Notes under the pieces: generated by a model
The model's input: the letters and a program-made list of their open reading frames with translations, nothing else
Told to the model about the DNA's origin: nothing
Database searches by the model: none
In this document: one piece after another, positions 36,230 through 46,100 of the stretch
How the letters are laid out: each line of letters starts with the position of its first letter
Numbering within the stretch: position 1 is the first letter of the stretch
Assembly: GCA_021811615.1 (NCBI GenBank)
Contig: JAJZNW010000015.1
Location: 1 to 64,000, forward strand
Origin: Bacteroidota bacterium
GTDB lineage: Bacteria; Bacteroidota; Ignavibacteria; Kryptoniales; JAKASW01
Length of the DNA: 64,000 bases
Reading direction: 5' to 3'
Translations under genes and position numbers: made by a program

Positions 36230-36709
36230 CTACTTGTTTGCCGTAAGGAACTCTACGAGTTGAGCGGTTGTGGCATTCCCTACCCAATAACGTCCATTTG
36301 ATTCGATGACAGGAACCGATCTCAATCCCTTTTCCTTGATTTTATCCTGCCGAAAGGTGACATCTATCTCTTCGAGCTCGAAATGCAATTCGGACTGCAG
36401 TTCAGCGAGCCGCTTTTTGATTATCGGGCAGAAGGGACAGACATTTGCAGTGTACAAAACAACCCTGGTCACCCCTTTGGCCTCTGCCGGAACACTCGCC
36501 GTTACATCTTCTACGGAGCCATAACCGAGCAACCGCGATATCCTCGGAAATATCTTCACGTAACCGGCTTGCGCAACTACTCCTGCAAGGAGAACTATTA
36601 TGCCCGCCCACCAGGCTTCAAGCACCCACATGGCTGCGGCCAGAGCAGGGATACCCAACCAGGTAAGCCACACATTCAACAACGGACACTCTTGCCTCAT
36701 TCGATTCAT
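36230..36709 (-). CDS. Membrane-anchored glutaredoxin-like protein
   Basis: 159 residues from ATG at 36709 with GGAGG nine bases upstream. Two hydrophobic segments (about 11-30 and 33-52) precede a glutaredoxin-type domain with active site CPFC in VVLYTANVCPFCPIIKKRL, the cis-Pro region RSVPVIESNGRYWVG, and a C-terminal helix. It would face the cytoplasm or periplasm depending on topology and reduce disulfides or carry electrons. It follows the transglutaminase-like gene by 25 bases and may be its operon partner. Confidence 0.82.
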   Translation of the reverse strand: MNRMRQECPLLNVWLTWLGIPALAAAMWVLEAWWAGIIVLLAGVVAQAGYVKIFPRISRLLGYGSVEDVTASVPAEAKGVTRVVLYTANVCPFCPIIKKRLAELQSELHFELEEIDVTFRQDKIKEKGLRSVPVIESNGRYWVGNATTAQLVEFLTANK

Positions 36710-36734
36710 GACCTAAGCCTCCATCGTGTGATAT

Positions 36735-38231
36735 TCACTCAACGACCTTCGCACTCATATGAAGATACTTCGGCATGGCCTCGCCGATAGGAGCTCCGAT
36801 GTATGTCGGATCGCAGATAATGTATTTTTCGTTTCCGTACGTGACATAATCTCCTGAAACGTCCGTCGTGAACTTTACGGCTGTGGACAAATGATCCGTA
36901 TACTCCAGGCCGATCACCCTGAGTCCCAGCAGATCCTTCACGAGATAAGAAAAGAATATCGCCCTGTCTGCGCAATCGGTATACCCATAATACAAATTTT
37001 CCTCCGGAAAAAAGAATTTCTGGTAACCGAATTGCTCCGAGTCGGTCTTGTACCCCGTCGCGTACTGTACGAAATGCAGGAGGAAACTCACAGCTTCGGT
37101 CTGACTCATACCTTGAACCGCTGATCTCAATTCGGTGAGCAGCGTTTCACGTGCGGGTCGTGACATTTGAGATGCAAAATAGATGGACAGATCCGTAGTC
37201 GGATAATATCTGTAGAACTCTATTAGATCCTTGTTGTAGTCAATATGAAAGGAATAGTGTTTGTCTCCATAGTCGACCTTAATCACTCTTTTGTCAATCG
37301 CGTTGCCCAATTGGGGGAGAGACGTGAATCCGAAATTTAGCCGGCGGGAGGCTTCGGGGTAGTTATTTTTGTAGGTTAGTATCGCTCCTGACGGCTCCTT
37401 CTCCGGGCTTCTTAGCAACAAGACGTAGTATCTTGCTCCTCCATTTCCCATGTGAAAGAAGGGCACATTATAGAGAAGATTCTCCGTGGAAATCAGGAGA
37501 TAGACGTCGTCACCCTGATAGCCGATTCGTGAGAGGTAACCCGACTTGACGAGCATGAACCATGTCAGAAGATAGCTGCTGTTTCGGTCGTTGTCATCAA
37601 TCCTCCGGGCCGTTTCGAATATCAGTTTGCAATACCCCCAGTCGTTCAAGTCCAGTTCGTTCCTTAGCACACCCAGCCTGTCCAACAGAACCTTGTAATC
37701 CGTCCGGCAAAGCTTCGTCCAATAATCGGCCACAGCATCATTGGATATCGCACCCATAAATGGAATGGATAAAGATCTCTCTTCGGGAACGGTGACCACT
37801 TTACCAAAATAGTCTATTCTCAAAGTAGGAGTCCCGGGATGAATTGTCGTCTGCGCATTCGCGGCCGGTGGAATTTTCGCGGCAGGCTGATTCATGGTTT
37901 GCTGACTGGGGGACGGCGACGGGTAAACGCTCGTTGACTTCTCAGGCGGCCCGGAGATAGGACTCTCGACCGGCTGTTCATGTGTCTCCCGCGGCGAAAA
38001 AACCACGGGTTTCGGTGACTCGGGTAAACGGAATGGACCCGTACCCTGGTTCACCGGGACGTTTATCCAGTTCTCCTTAAGAAATCCGATGAACTCTCTG
38101 TCCTGCCTGGACACGAACTCCTTATATTCCCTCTCCTGCTCCTTCGCCCACTTGTTATAATCTTCCTGCCCGAAGACCGACTGTGCCATGATGATCAGCA
38201 TCATTAGAGAAAAGCCAAGAGTTATTTTCAT
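36735..38231 (-). CDS. Exported transglutaminase-like protein
   Basis: 498 residues; signal peptide ending QSVFGQ. Residues about 25-60 form a charged helix, about 65-130 a Pro/Ser-rich linker. Residues about 130-490 form a globular part whose last third carries a papain-like transglutaminase core: Cys in YTDCADRAIFFSYLVKDLLG, His in GLEYTDHLSTAVKF and Asp in YIICDPTYIGA. The order and spacing fit the Cys-His-Asp triad of the superfamily, which can act as a protease, peptidase or cross-linker. It is part of the cluster with the M48 protease, the caspase-like protein and the CHASE2 cyclase. Its substrate is unknown. Confidence 0.75.
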   Translation of the reverse strand: MKITLGFSLMMLIIMAQSVFGQEDYNKWAKEQEREYKEFVSRQDREFIGFLKENWINVPVNQGTGPFRLPESPKPVVFSPRETHEQPVESPISGPPEKSTSVYPSPSPSQQTMNQPAAKIPPAANAQTTIHPGTPTLRIDYFGKVVTVPEERSLSIPFMGAISNDAVADYWTKLCRTDYKVLLDRLGVLRNELDLNDWGYCKLIFETARRIDDNDRNSSYLLTWFMLVKSGYLSRIGYQGDDVYLLISTENLLYNVPFFHMGNGGARYYVLLLRSPEKEPSGAILTYKNNYPEASRRLNFGFTSLPQLGNAIDKRVIKVDYGDKHYSFHIDYNKDLIEFYRYYPTTDLSIYFASQMSRPARETLLTELRSAVQGMSQTEAVSFLLHFVQYATGYKTDSEQFGYQKFFFPEENLYYGYTDCADRAIFFSYLVKDLLGLRVIGLEYTDHLSTAVKFTTDVSGDYVTYGNEKYIICDPTYIGAPIGEAMPKYLHMSAKVVE

Positions 38232-38286
38232 GTTGTCACCGAAATGTTTTGTTGAGATAGGAGGGCGAGGGACGTTTCGCCGCCGA

Positions 38287-39030
38287 TTACCTCGCTCTCG
38301 TCCTCACGAGCACGTAGTAAAGTCCGTCGTTCACGTCTCGCCACCTGCCGACCACTTGTATATCCCGAAGTTCCGCCGATATGGTCACGTTACTGATGTC
38401 CTGACCCGAATTGTTATCGAGCTTCTCCAATGCCTCAACCGTCGACTTGAGATCCCTGGCAAGATTGAACCTGGCTTTCATCTCAGCAGAATGCCATGAG
38501 CTGGATTCGTAGAAGTATTCAGGAGCGACGCCCTCATCGTAAATATAACCGTGCTCTTGTGGGAGCGAGTCGACCCAGCGAGGCCTTATCTGCGGACACT
38601 TCACGAGCTCGTCCATCGACTGAGGAAGAGAGCAATCGCTCTCCGACACCAGCACGATAGTCATCTCTTTTGAGGAGTACGAGGCCAACTTCCTGCATTT
38701 GGTCACAGACTGGTGAAGGAAAGAACTGTCGACCGCCTCCTTCAGGTCATTGCCCATCCAGTATACGCCCGCTTCGGTCGCCCAATACGCCTCGCCGCCT
38801 TCGATCTTCACGAAGCGGTCGATCGCAAGGCTCCGGCACGCGTCGACAAACGCTACGGAATCGGACGATTTTCTGTGATAATAATCCCCGGCGTACCCGC
38901 AGGCGGTAAGGCCGCAATGCAGTTCTCCCGGATCGAGGAACCACCTCGGATACGTTTGCGCCCGGGAACACACGGAGAAAAGCGCGACAAGCAGGAATCC
39001 CCCCGTCGTCCCTGGCCACGACGCCGTCAT
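38287..39030 (-). CDS. Exported LPP20-like protein
   Basis: 247 residues; N-terminal hydrophobic segment ending near SVCSRAQ. The mature part opens with YPRWFLDPGELHCGLTACGY, then a helix rich in Ala/Asp with DSVAFVDACRSLAIDRFVKI, and ends with an LVRTRAR strand. This resembles the W-x-P...A...A...R...LA layout of LPP20-type envelope proteins, as in the 42488 gene, but similarity is moderate. Its ATG overlaps the stop of the M48 gene by four bases (ATGA), so the two are translationally coupled and probably act together. Confidence 0.6.
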   Translation of the reverse strand: MTASWPGTTGGFLLVALFSVCSRAQTYPRWFLDPGELHCGLTACGYAGDYYHRKSSDSVAFVDACRSLAIDRFVKIEGGEAYWATEAGVYWMGNDLKEAVDSSFLHQSVTKCRKLASYSSKEMTIVLVSESDCSLPQSMDELVKCPQIRPRWVDSLPQEHGYIYDEGVAPEYFYESSSWHSAEMKARFNLARDLKSTVEALEKLDNNSGQDISNVTISAELRDIQVVGRWRDVNDGLYYVLVRTRAR

Positions 39031-40268
39031 CGAAGTATCCTCTCGAGCTCAACTTTAAATCTGGCTTCCATTCGTGCGCCCGGATCTTTCCTCGAAAAGT
39101 TCTTATCGACAAATTTCTTTATCAACTCATACCTCTCGGCCGGATCGTTGTGCAGCGAAAAATCCGACCCGAATATATCGGGATTCATCGTCTTTGTCAT
39201 TTCTTCCACTCTCTCATCCATCCTCACAATGCCCCACGGGTCGTAGCCCGCATTTGCGCAAAGGACGGCAGACATCTCGTCGGCCTCTTTCTCGTACCTG
39301 AACAGCCTTCTATGCACCACCATGTCGTAACTGTCTCGCGCCATCGCCTCGAGATCTTCATCGGTCCTGGAATCCCAATCGGTTTCTTCGTCGAGTTCCG
39401 TAAATGCGCTGTCGGCTGTTATGTCGACTGCGCGCTTCGTCATCTCCTCCAGTCCGTTCCTGCGTATAACATGTCCCATCTCGTGCGCGATTATGGCCGC
39501 AAGCATGGACTCATCCTTACAGGCTTTTACCGCCCCGAGGGTCACAAAGATGTATCCACCCGGGCACGCGAACCCGTCGATAGTGCTGTCGTTCAATATG
39601 AAGACTGTGAAATCCCAGTCGTACACATCAGAATTCTGTGCTAACACTGCGGCGATCATGTTGACATACCTTACAAGTGAAGGCATCGTCACTATCCCTC
39701 TCGACACAAGCCGGGCGGCGATGCCGACGCCGATTGCCTTCTCATCCAGGGTGGGATCGTAGACCGGAGTCTTGAAGTCGAGGTCGTCGATATCCAGCCT
39801 TCCGATATTGGACGACTTCGAATCAAGGAGCGGCTTCTCGAAGGCGGCCACCTCGCTTGCCGTAAAATCCTTGTGGGCGTAAGCAAACACCGCATCGACA
39901 TTGCCGGGGCTCACTTTGCCGTACTTCTGTGCGAAGCCCTTGATAGCAGCGGCGAGCGCTGATTCAGAAGATCTCGCCGAACTCCAGCCGCTGCTTATCT
40001 TGTTGAACATTCTTGCCTGGGACCGTCTGTCGGTCAGGCAATTCGAAGCAATCCATCCTTCCTTGTTTTCCGGCACCTTCACGTGAACCCAGCTGCCCGA
40101 TTCGCCGATCTTCTGTATGCTGGCGCCGAACTGCAGCACCACTACGAAAGGATAATACGAACCGGGTCCTTGACGGACATACGCGTCGTTTCTCCTGACA
40201 TACATGGTCTGCGATCTCGCATCCAACGCCAGGAATAACATCGCTGCGACGAAGATGGCTTTTCTCAT
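39027..40268 (-). CDS. M48-type metalloprotease with N-terminal SH3-like domain
   Basis: 413 residues from ATG at 40268 (GGGAG upstream; a GTG at 40283 is an alternative). Signal peptide ends DARSQ. A bacterial SH3 domain follows (about 22-85; NDAYVRQGPGSYYPFVVVLQ and GWIASNCL), then a long linker. The peptidase domain has zinc motif HEMGH in LAAIIAHEMGHVIRR and a downstream Glu in FRYEKEADEMSAVL as third ligand. It is thus a periplasmic zinc protease that may attach to peptidoglycan through the SH3 domain. M48 relatives such as BepA/LoiP take part in outer-membrane quality control. It starts 17 bases after the cyclase stop. Confidence 0.9.
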   Translation of the reverse strand: MRKAIFVAAMLFLALDARSQTMYVRRNDAYVRQGPGSYYPFVVVLQFGASIQKIGESGSWVHVKVPENKEGWIASNCLTDRRSQARMFNKISSGWSSARSSESALAAAIKGFAQKYGKVSPGNVDAVFAYAHKDFTASEVAAFEKPLLDSKSSNIGRLDIDDLDFKTPVYDPTLDEKAIGVGIAARLVSRGIVTMPSLVRYVNMIAAVLAQNSDVYDWDFTVFILNDSTIDGFACPGGYIFVTLGAVKACKDESMLAAIIAHEMGHVIRRNGLEEMTKRAVDITADSAFTELDEETDWDSRTDEDLEAMARDSYDMVVHRRLFRYEKEADEMSAVLCANAGYDPWGIVRMDERVEEMTKTMNPDIFGSDFSLHNDPAERYELIKKFVDKNFSRKDPGARMEARFKVELERILR

Positions 40269-40285
40269 CTGCCTCACTCCCACAG

Positions 40286-42439
40286 TTACTTTGTTTTGAG
40301 CCTGTAAACACCGTCCCAGTTATCCGGCACGCCGGTCCCGCTGAGGGTTTCACACCGCGCAATATATGTTCGCGACGGTCCGTCGTCCGGTTTTTCTCTA
40401 AGGACTCTTTGAAATATGTTCTCTGCACGCTTCCACTCTCTTCGCCTGTAGCTTTCGAGACCTTCATGGAACAGCTGAAACAGGCTGGTCTCGTCATGCC
40501 CGAGTCTTCCCTTTTCGGAAACCAGCTCGTAGATTCGCACGGGAATGTTCTTCCCCTTTACTCTGACGAGGTCCAGCTCCCTCGCTTCGATCACTCCTTT
40601 GGCCTTTTCATACGTGGACTCACTGATAATTATCTTCGTCCCGAACTCCTTGTTCACGCCTTCCAGACGGGAGGCGAGGTTGACGCTGTCCCCGATCACG
40701 GTATAATCCGTCCTTCTCTCCGAACCGATGTTGCCGATGATCATGCTTCCGGAATTCAATCCGATTCTGGTCTCAAAGACCGGCTTATCACCGGCACGGC
40801 TGGAGTAGTATCCTGCCAGCGCAGACTGCAACTGAAGCGCCGTCAGACAAGCCTTTGCGGCATGATCCTCTCCCGGCAGCGGTGCGCCAAATACCGCCAT
40901 GATGGCATCTCCGATATACTTGTCGAGCATCGCGCCGTTATTCAGGATCAGCTCGGTTGCCAGGTTGAAATACTCGTTCAGATTCGAGATCAGTTCCTTC
41001 GGATGGAGCCGCTCGGACACGGCGGTGAATTCGCGGATATCCGAGAAGAAAACTGTCGCCTCGATCTCACGTCCTTTGAAATCGACAGTATCAGGATCGG
41101 ATGAGATCTCGTCGACCACTTCCGGACTTATATATCTGTTCATAAGTTTTCTAAGCTCCCTTCGCTGACGTCCCTCTGTGACGTAACTGATCACTCCTGC
41201 GAGCGCGAAGGCGGTCAGTCCGGCGATTTCCGGACCCGCCAACGGCAGCCACAACCTTGAAGCCGACAGCAGCAGGAAAGCTGTTGCAAGGTAAATTCCG
41301 AGTACTACCAGAACCGTGACAATCGAGATCAAAACCCTTTTTATCCTGAAAAGTGTTCCTGCCGCAAGCGCAGAGAGTCCTATCATAAGGAGGAGATCGA
41401 CTACCGACGGCGGCTCGATAAGATAGTCTCGCTGAAGCAGGTTGCTCAGGATCGTCGCGTGAATTTCGACGCCGGGGAAAGGCTGTAGGGAAGTAAATGG
41501 AGTCGAGACATAGTCCATGAGTCCGATAGCGGTTCCGCCGATAATCACATACTTGTTCCTGAATACCATCGGAGAGATCTGCGGCTTAATTCCCTGCTTC
41601 ATCTGGACAGCGGAAAGGATCAGTGAACCGATCGAGTAGTACTTGAAAACGCCGCCCGGTCCCCCTTTACCGTACCAGTTTATTATGTAATTACCAGCCC
41701 GGTCAGTGGGAATTGTCTTAATAAACTTCTCGAGACCTGGCTGCGATAGTCTGTTTCCCACGGCGTAAGCAGCAAGCGATAACTGCGGAAGAACTCGGCT
41801 GTCAATCCTGAACAACAGAGGCAGCCTGCGGGCAACTCCATCGATATCGACGAAATAGTTGGCGACGCCGATGCCACCTGCCCCTTTTTGAAATTCTTTC
41901 CGTGGAGCTACACACGAATTGAAGCGCGGCTCACGAACTTTCGTATCGAAGGCCGGCAGGAAAAAGGAGGAGCCGATCGCCGATGCGAAAGATGCGGAAG
42001 AATCGACGGTCGTGGTCAGGACGGCGATCAGCACGGCGTTTCCGCTTTTCCGGATGGCCGAGGCAAAAGAGCTGTCGGATTCGGACGCATCGACATTGAG
42101 CCTGTCCATATCTCTCTGAGAAAAGTCTATGTCGAACACAACCGCTTTCGCACCTCCCTCGTGCAGGTAGTTGAGCAGGATCCCGTAGAATTCCCGGGGC
42201 CAGGGCCACGCGACTCCGTTCTTCTGGAAAAAGGTGAGACTCCTTTGATCGATAGCGGCGATGACGACGGAGCTGTCGGGCTTCCTCGTGCCGGATGCCG
42301 CACGCATCCGCCAATCGAGTGTCTCCCTTTCGACAGTGGTGCCGAACTGCGAATTCGCAAAGAGTATCGCGATAAAAGCCGAAGCGGCTACCGTCAGGAC
42401 ATAATGCATCGCCTTCGATTTAAGAAAGAACTTTTTCAT
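40286..42439 (-). CDS. CHASE2-domain class III adenylate/guanylate cyclase with TPR-like tail
   Basis: 717 residues from ATG at 42439 (AGGGA eight bases upstream; ATG at 42448 possible). A first membrane helix near the start is followed by a large periplasmic CHASE2 sensor (about 35-340; SSVVIAAIDQRSLTFF, KAVVFDIDFSQ, and NKYVIIGGTAIGLMDYVSTP). Three membrane helices follow (about 345-430). The class III cyclase domain (about 455-640) has metal ligands in VFFSDIREFT and the DKYIGDAIMAVFG loop. The Lys there and TDYTVIGD favour ATP. The transition-state residues are in NLASRLEGV. A C-terminal TPR-like helix pair (SYRRREWKRAENIFQRVL) ends it. It should make cAMP in response to a periplasmic signal. 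Confidence 0.93.
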   Translation of the reverse strand: MKKFFLKSKAMHYVLTVAASAFIAILFANSQFGTTVERETLDWRMRAASGTRKPDSSVVIAAIDQRSLTFFQKNGVAWPWPREFYGILLNYLHEGGAKAVVFDIDFSQRDMDRLNVDASESDSSFASAIRKSGNAVLIAVLTTTVDSSASFASAIGSSFFLPAFDTKVREPRFNSCVAPRKEFQKGAGGIGVANYFVDIDGVARRLPLLFRIDSRVLPQLSLAAYAVGNRLSQPGLEKFIKTIPTDRAGNYIINWYGKGGPGGVFKYYSIGSLILSAVQMKQGIKPQISPMVFRNKYVIIGGTAIGLMDYVSTPFTSLQPFPGVEIHATILSNLLQRDYLIEPPSVVDLLLMIGLSALAAGTLFRIKRVLISIVTVLVVLGIYLATAFLLLSASRLWLPLAGPEIAGLTAFALAGVISYVTEGRQRRELRKLMNRYISPEVVDEISSDPDTVDFKGREIEATVFFSDIREFTAVSERLHPKELISNLNEYFNLATELILNNGAMLDKYIGDAIMAVFGAPLPGEDHAAKACLTALQLQSALAGYYSSRAGDKPVFETRIGLNSGSMIIGNIGSERRTDYTVIGDSVNLASRLEGVNKEFGTKIIISESTYEKAKGVIEARELDLVRVKGKNIPVRIYELVSEKGRLGHDETSLFQLFHEGLESYRRREWKRAENIFQRVLREKPDDGPSRTYIARCETLSGTGVPDNWDGVYRLKTK

Positions 42440-42487
42440 CGAGAACATCCCTGCGGAGATCGATGCAAATCCCCGCAGGAATAATAG

Positions 42488-43066
42488 CTAGTGACCGGTC
42501 GTCTGTTGCTGATCCTGTTTGTCCTTATTGTACTTATCGACTTCGTTCTGAAGCTCTTTAAAAGCCTGAGACGCCCTGAAGCGCGTGTACATCTGGTTAT
42601 TGTTCTTAATCTGCTGCATCAGCGCAGTGTTTGCAGCGCCGATGGGATATTGCACCAATACGTATGCCCGCCACATGCTGCCGTCTTTCACTATCTTCTG
42701 GTTTTTTACAGTGCTGCCGGTGAGAGTCTCGTCCACCACAGTCTTCTCTGCCTGCGTGAACATCTGAAGGAGCTGCGCATCGCTTCCGGTGCCCGTCTCT
42801 TCGGTGAATCTCTTTTGCAATCCCTCGACCTTCGTTTGAAGCTGCCGCGCTATGTCCGCACGCGCTCCCTCGGTCGCCTTATCCACGGCAAGCTGCATAT
42901 CCTGGGATGTCTGCGAGTTTGCGGCAAACAAATAATTGGGATCCTGCGGGATGTTCGAGTACCAGACGGGTATATCGCCTGTCGCGGTCGACTGCATGGA
43001 TTGCGAGCCGCCGCAGCCGATCATTGCCGCGCCCAGAATCGGAACAAGAAGCATCATGAACTTTTT
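42488..43066 (-). CDS. LPP20-like lipoprotein
   Basis: 192 residues from ATG at 43066, chosen because AAAGGAAA precedes it and the signal peptide begins there (frame open to 43108). Signal segment ending in lipobox AAMIGC, so lipid-anchored. The mature part has IPVWYSNIPQDPNYLFAANS, a long Ala-rich helix (AVDKATEGARADIARQLQTK), an IVKDGSMWRAYVLVQYPIGA strand pair and a Gln-rich tail. This is the LPP20 layout; these are outer-membrane or surface lipoproteins of unknown role. The gene lies between the giant T9SS protein and the cyclase. Confidence 0.8.
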   Translation of the reverse strand, partial: KKFMMLLVPILGAAMIGCGGSQSMQSTATGDIPVWYSNIPQDPNYLFAANSQTSQDMQLAVDKATEGARADIARQLQTKVEGLQKRFTEETGTGSDAQLLQMFTQAEKTVVDETLTGSTVKNQKIVKDGSMWRAYVLVQYPIGAANTALMQQIKNNNQMYTRFRASQAFKELQNEVDKYNKDKQDQQQTTGH

Positions 43067-43108
43067 CATTTCGATTTCCTTTGATTTGTTGGCTGATAGT
43101 GACATCAA

Positions 43109-46100
43109 TTACTTCAAGAGCATCATCTTCTTTACCTGTGACGATCTTCCCGCGACAATCCGGTAGAAGTAGACACCGCTCGCATAGCGTGTCCCATCGA
43201 ACGGGACTTCGTAGTAACCGGGAGTAACTTCGCCGTCCATCAATGTCTCCACACGCCTTCCGAGCACATCGTAGACAGTCAGGCTCACATGCTCTGTCGA
43301 CGGGATTTCAAATCTTATCACGGTTACAGGGTTGAACGGGTTCGGATAATTTTGGTAGAGCACGAACTCGTGCGGGACCAGCTCGGCGAGTTTTCTATCG
43401 ACGTAGGACTTATCTCCGATCAGAATTGCAAAATCTTTGACCTTGTTATAGGAAGGGATCACGATCCTGCTGGTATCGTTCAGATCGTAAGACCTGCTGA
43501 GATCCTTGTCGACAAGGTACACCTCGTAGCCGGCGAACCCGTCTCCAACATCGAAGTGAAGATCCAGGTTCTGACCCGTTTTGTTCGACACAAAGAAATC
43601 GAACTGCCGCCCGCTCCCGACTGAATCGACATAATCGCAAGCCAGTTCTTTCCACTCCGAACCGGCGCTTGAATCGATGACGCACATCCCCGCCCGTTCG
43701 AAACCTGCCGGCGGAGAAAAAATGTCCGCCGTTCCCTGGTTGGCACCCAGACCTACTGACACAGAGGATACCTGCCCGGAGCCGTCAAGAAGCATCGCAG
43801 TGACGGTAGGATTCTTCTGAGCAGCGGGTTTTGTTGCGCTTCTTAGTGAGGCGGGAGCCGGGCTGTACATGTACGGGACACGGAGAGAAGCAAGATCCGT
43901 GGAATTATAGAAGTAATAACCCTGGTACGGCTCCAAAGTCGAAGATTGAGACCATGACCCGTTGGTAAATGCCCAAAGAGGGTTGGTAGATCCGTTGACG
44001 GCAGCGACGTCCGACCAGTTGACAGCTTTTTCGAACGGATCCGAAATCAAGTTCCAGCCGTTGTGGAGCGGAATTGAGTAACAATCACCGGTATCTATCG
44101 GGACTGTCTGGAAATCGCTTGCAATATCGAACGAGTTTTGGCTTAATAGCCAAAACGCTTTACCGGGTGTAAAATCAAACATGGAAGAGCCGTCATATTC
44201 TACAAAGTAGCTCTGATCCGTGCCGTTATCCCAGTAGGCATTCCAGTCTTTTCCCTGGGTTCCAGTCATGACGCTGGACAGCGGAATATTGATCGCGCCG
44301 GGTAATCCGATTATTTCATAATCAGTCTGACTGATCGAAGCCGGAGGCGTGTAGTGCTCCGTAAGTGATATCGAAGACGGGTAGGTAAATGTCGTAAAGC
44401 TCCAGACTGGCGACCAGCCGCTTGAGCCGTAGGAATTGCTTGCATCGACACGCCAAAAATACCTTGCCCCTTGCGACAGCCCGGGAATTTCCTGTACAGT
44501 AGCTGGAATATTCCTGCCGTCGTAATATGCATTCGCAAAAGTCGAATCCGTCGACACCTGAATCTCATACGTGGAATCATACATCGAACCGGTCCATGAC
44601 AACTGCGGATTAGTCGCTATGTTCCCGGAAGAATCAAACGGGTAAAGCAATGCAGGTACTGACAATCCGGATGTTGTAGTGAAACTCCATACTTGCGACC
44701 ATTCACTCATCACCTGCGCATACGAGGCCCTCACACGCCAATAGTAATTCGTGAACATCGCCAAACCGTTTACGGCCTGGGAGTCCAAACCCGCCGCGGT
44801 TGAATCATATTTCGCGGTCCTATCATACGTATATGAATCAAACATAGAATCGGCAGATACTTCCACCTCGTAGATGCCGGATCCGTTTTCTCTGTACCAT
44901 GAAAGTATCGGACTTGTCGATAATCCTGTAGTGCCGCTTGACGGTGCCGCGAGGACCGGCCCTGCCGGAAGTGCTGTCGTGAAGCTCCATACGTCAGACC
45001 AGCGGCTATTTCCTGCTGAGTCGCTCGCGTCGACTCTCCAGTAGTACGTGGTGCCAGGGGATAGCATTGTGTCCACGCTGTCGGTACTGGCTGTCAACCC
45101 TGCGGCATCGCTCACCACCGCGGAGAAGGAGGTATCCGTTGCGATCTGCAGCTCATACGTCCTCGCCCCGGCAGAAGAGTTCCACCTGAATCTGATCGAA
45201 GCAGGGAGCCCTGTCGCTCCGTTAACGGGCGAAGCCAGGATAGGCGCCGGAGGGAGCTGGGCTTGTCCGCCTGCAGTAGTGAAATGCCAGACATCGGACC
45301 AGGTGCTCGTTCCGGCTGAGTTCGCAGCGCTGACTCTCCAATAGTAAGTCGTGCCGATGAACAGGCCTGTGCTGATGCTGTCGCTCGGCAGGGTTAGATT
45401 CGGGACGATCACGAACGTGCCGAACGTAGAATCCGTCGATATCTCGAGCCGATATGTGCTCGCCCCGGGCGATGGATTCCATATGAACCGAAGCTGGGTC
45501 GGCAATCCTGTGGCACTGTCGAACGGTGAAACAAGTACGGGCGCAGAGAGCGTATTCAATCCGGTAGCCGTCGTGAATCGCCAGACTTCCGACCAGGAGC
45601 TTGTGCCTGCGGAATTTGCCGCATCCACTCTCCAATAGTAAGCTGTCCCACCCGCCAGTCCACTGAGCGAGAGAGAAGTAGAAGTCAGACCGGCCCGGTC
45701 CAGAAATGTTGTCCCGAATGTAGAGTCCGTCGACACCTGTAGTTCGTAGCTTGACGCAGATGCGGAAGCGCTCCACGTTAATGTCAGACTCGTATCTGCA
45801 CCGGTTGTGTCGTTTGCGGGAAACGCTAGCATCGGCGATTGCGGAGGCGCTTTAGCACTCGCCACTTCGACTCTCGCATCCGCCCAGTAAGACCAATCTT
45901 CAAATGTCACCCCGTTGGGATCCGTTATTAGGCGCAGGGTCACGACCGAGTCTTTCCACCTCGACAGGCTTGCGCCAAAAATCCTCCAGCCCGCGGAGTC
46001 GTCGACGGTCGAATCCAGAATGGTCGTGTATACGTTATTGTCCTTCACCTGTACCACGAACCTGACGTCGGCATATGTTGATTGCCTGCCGTCGCCGAGA

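Noticed and set aside
40409-41104. 231-codon plus-strand open frame
   Set aside because: Antisense to the cyclase domain of the CHASE2 gene; no motif or start signal.
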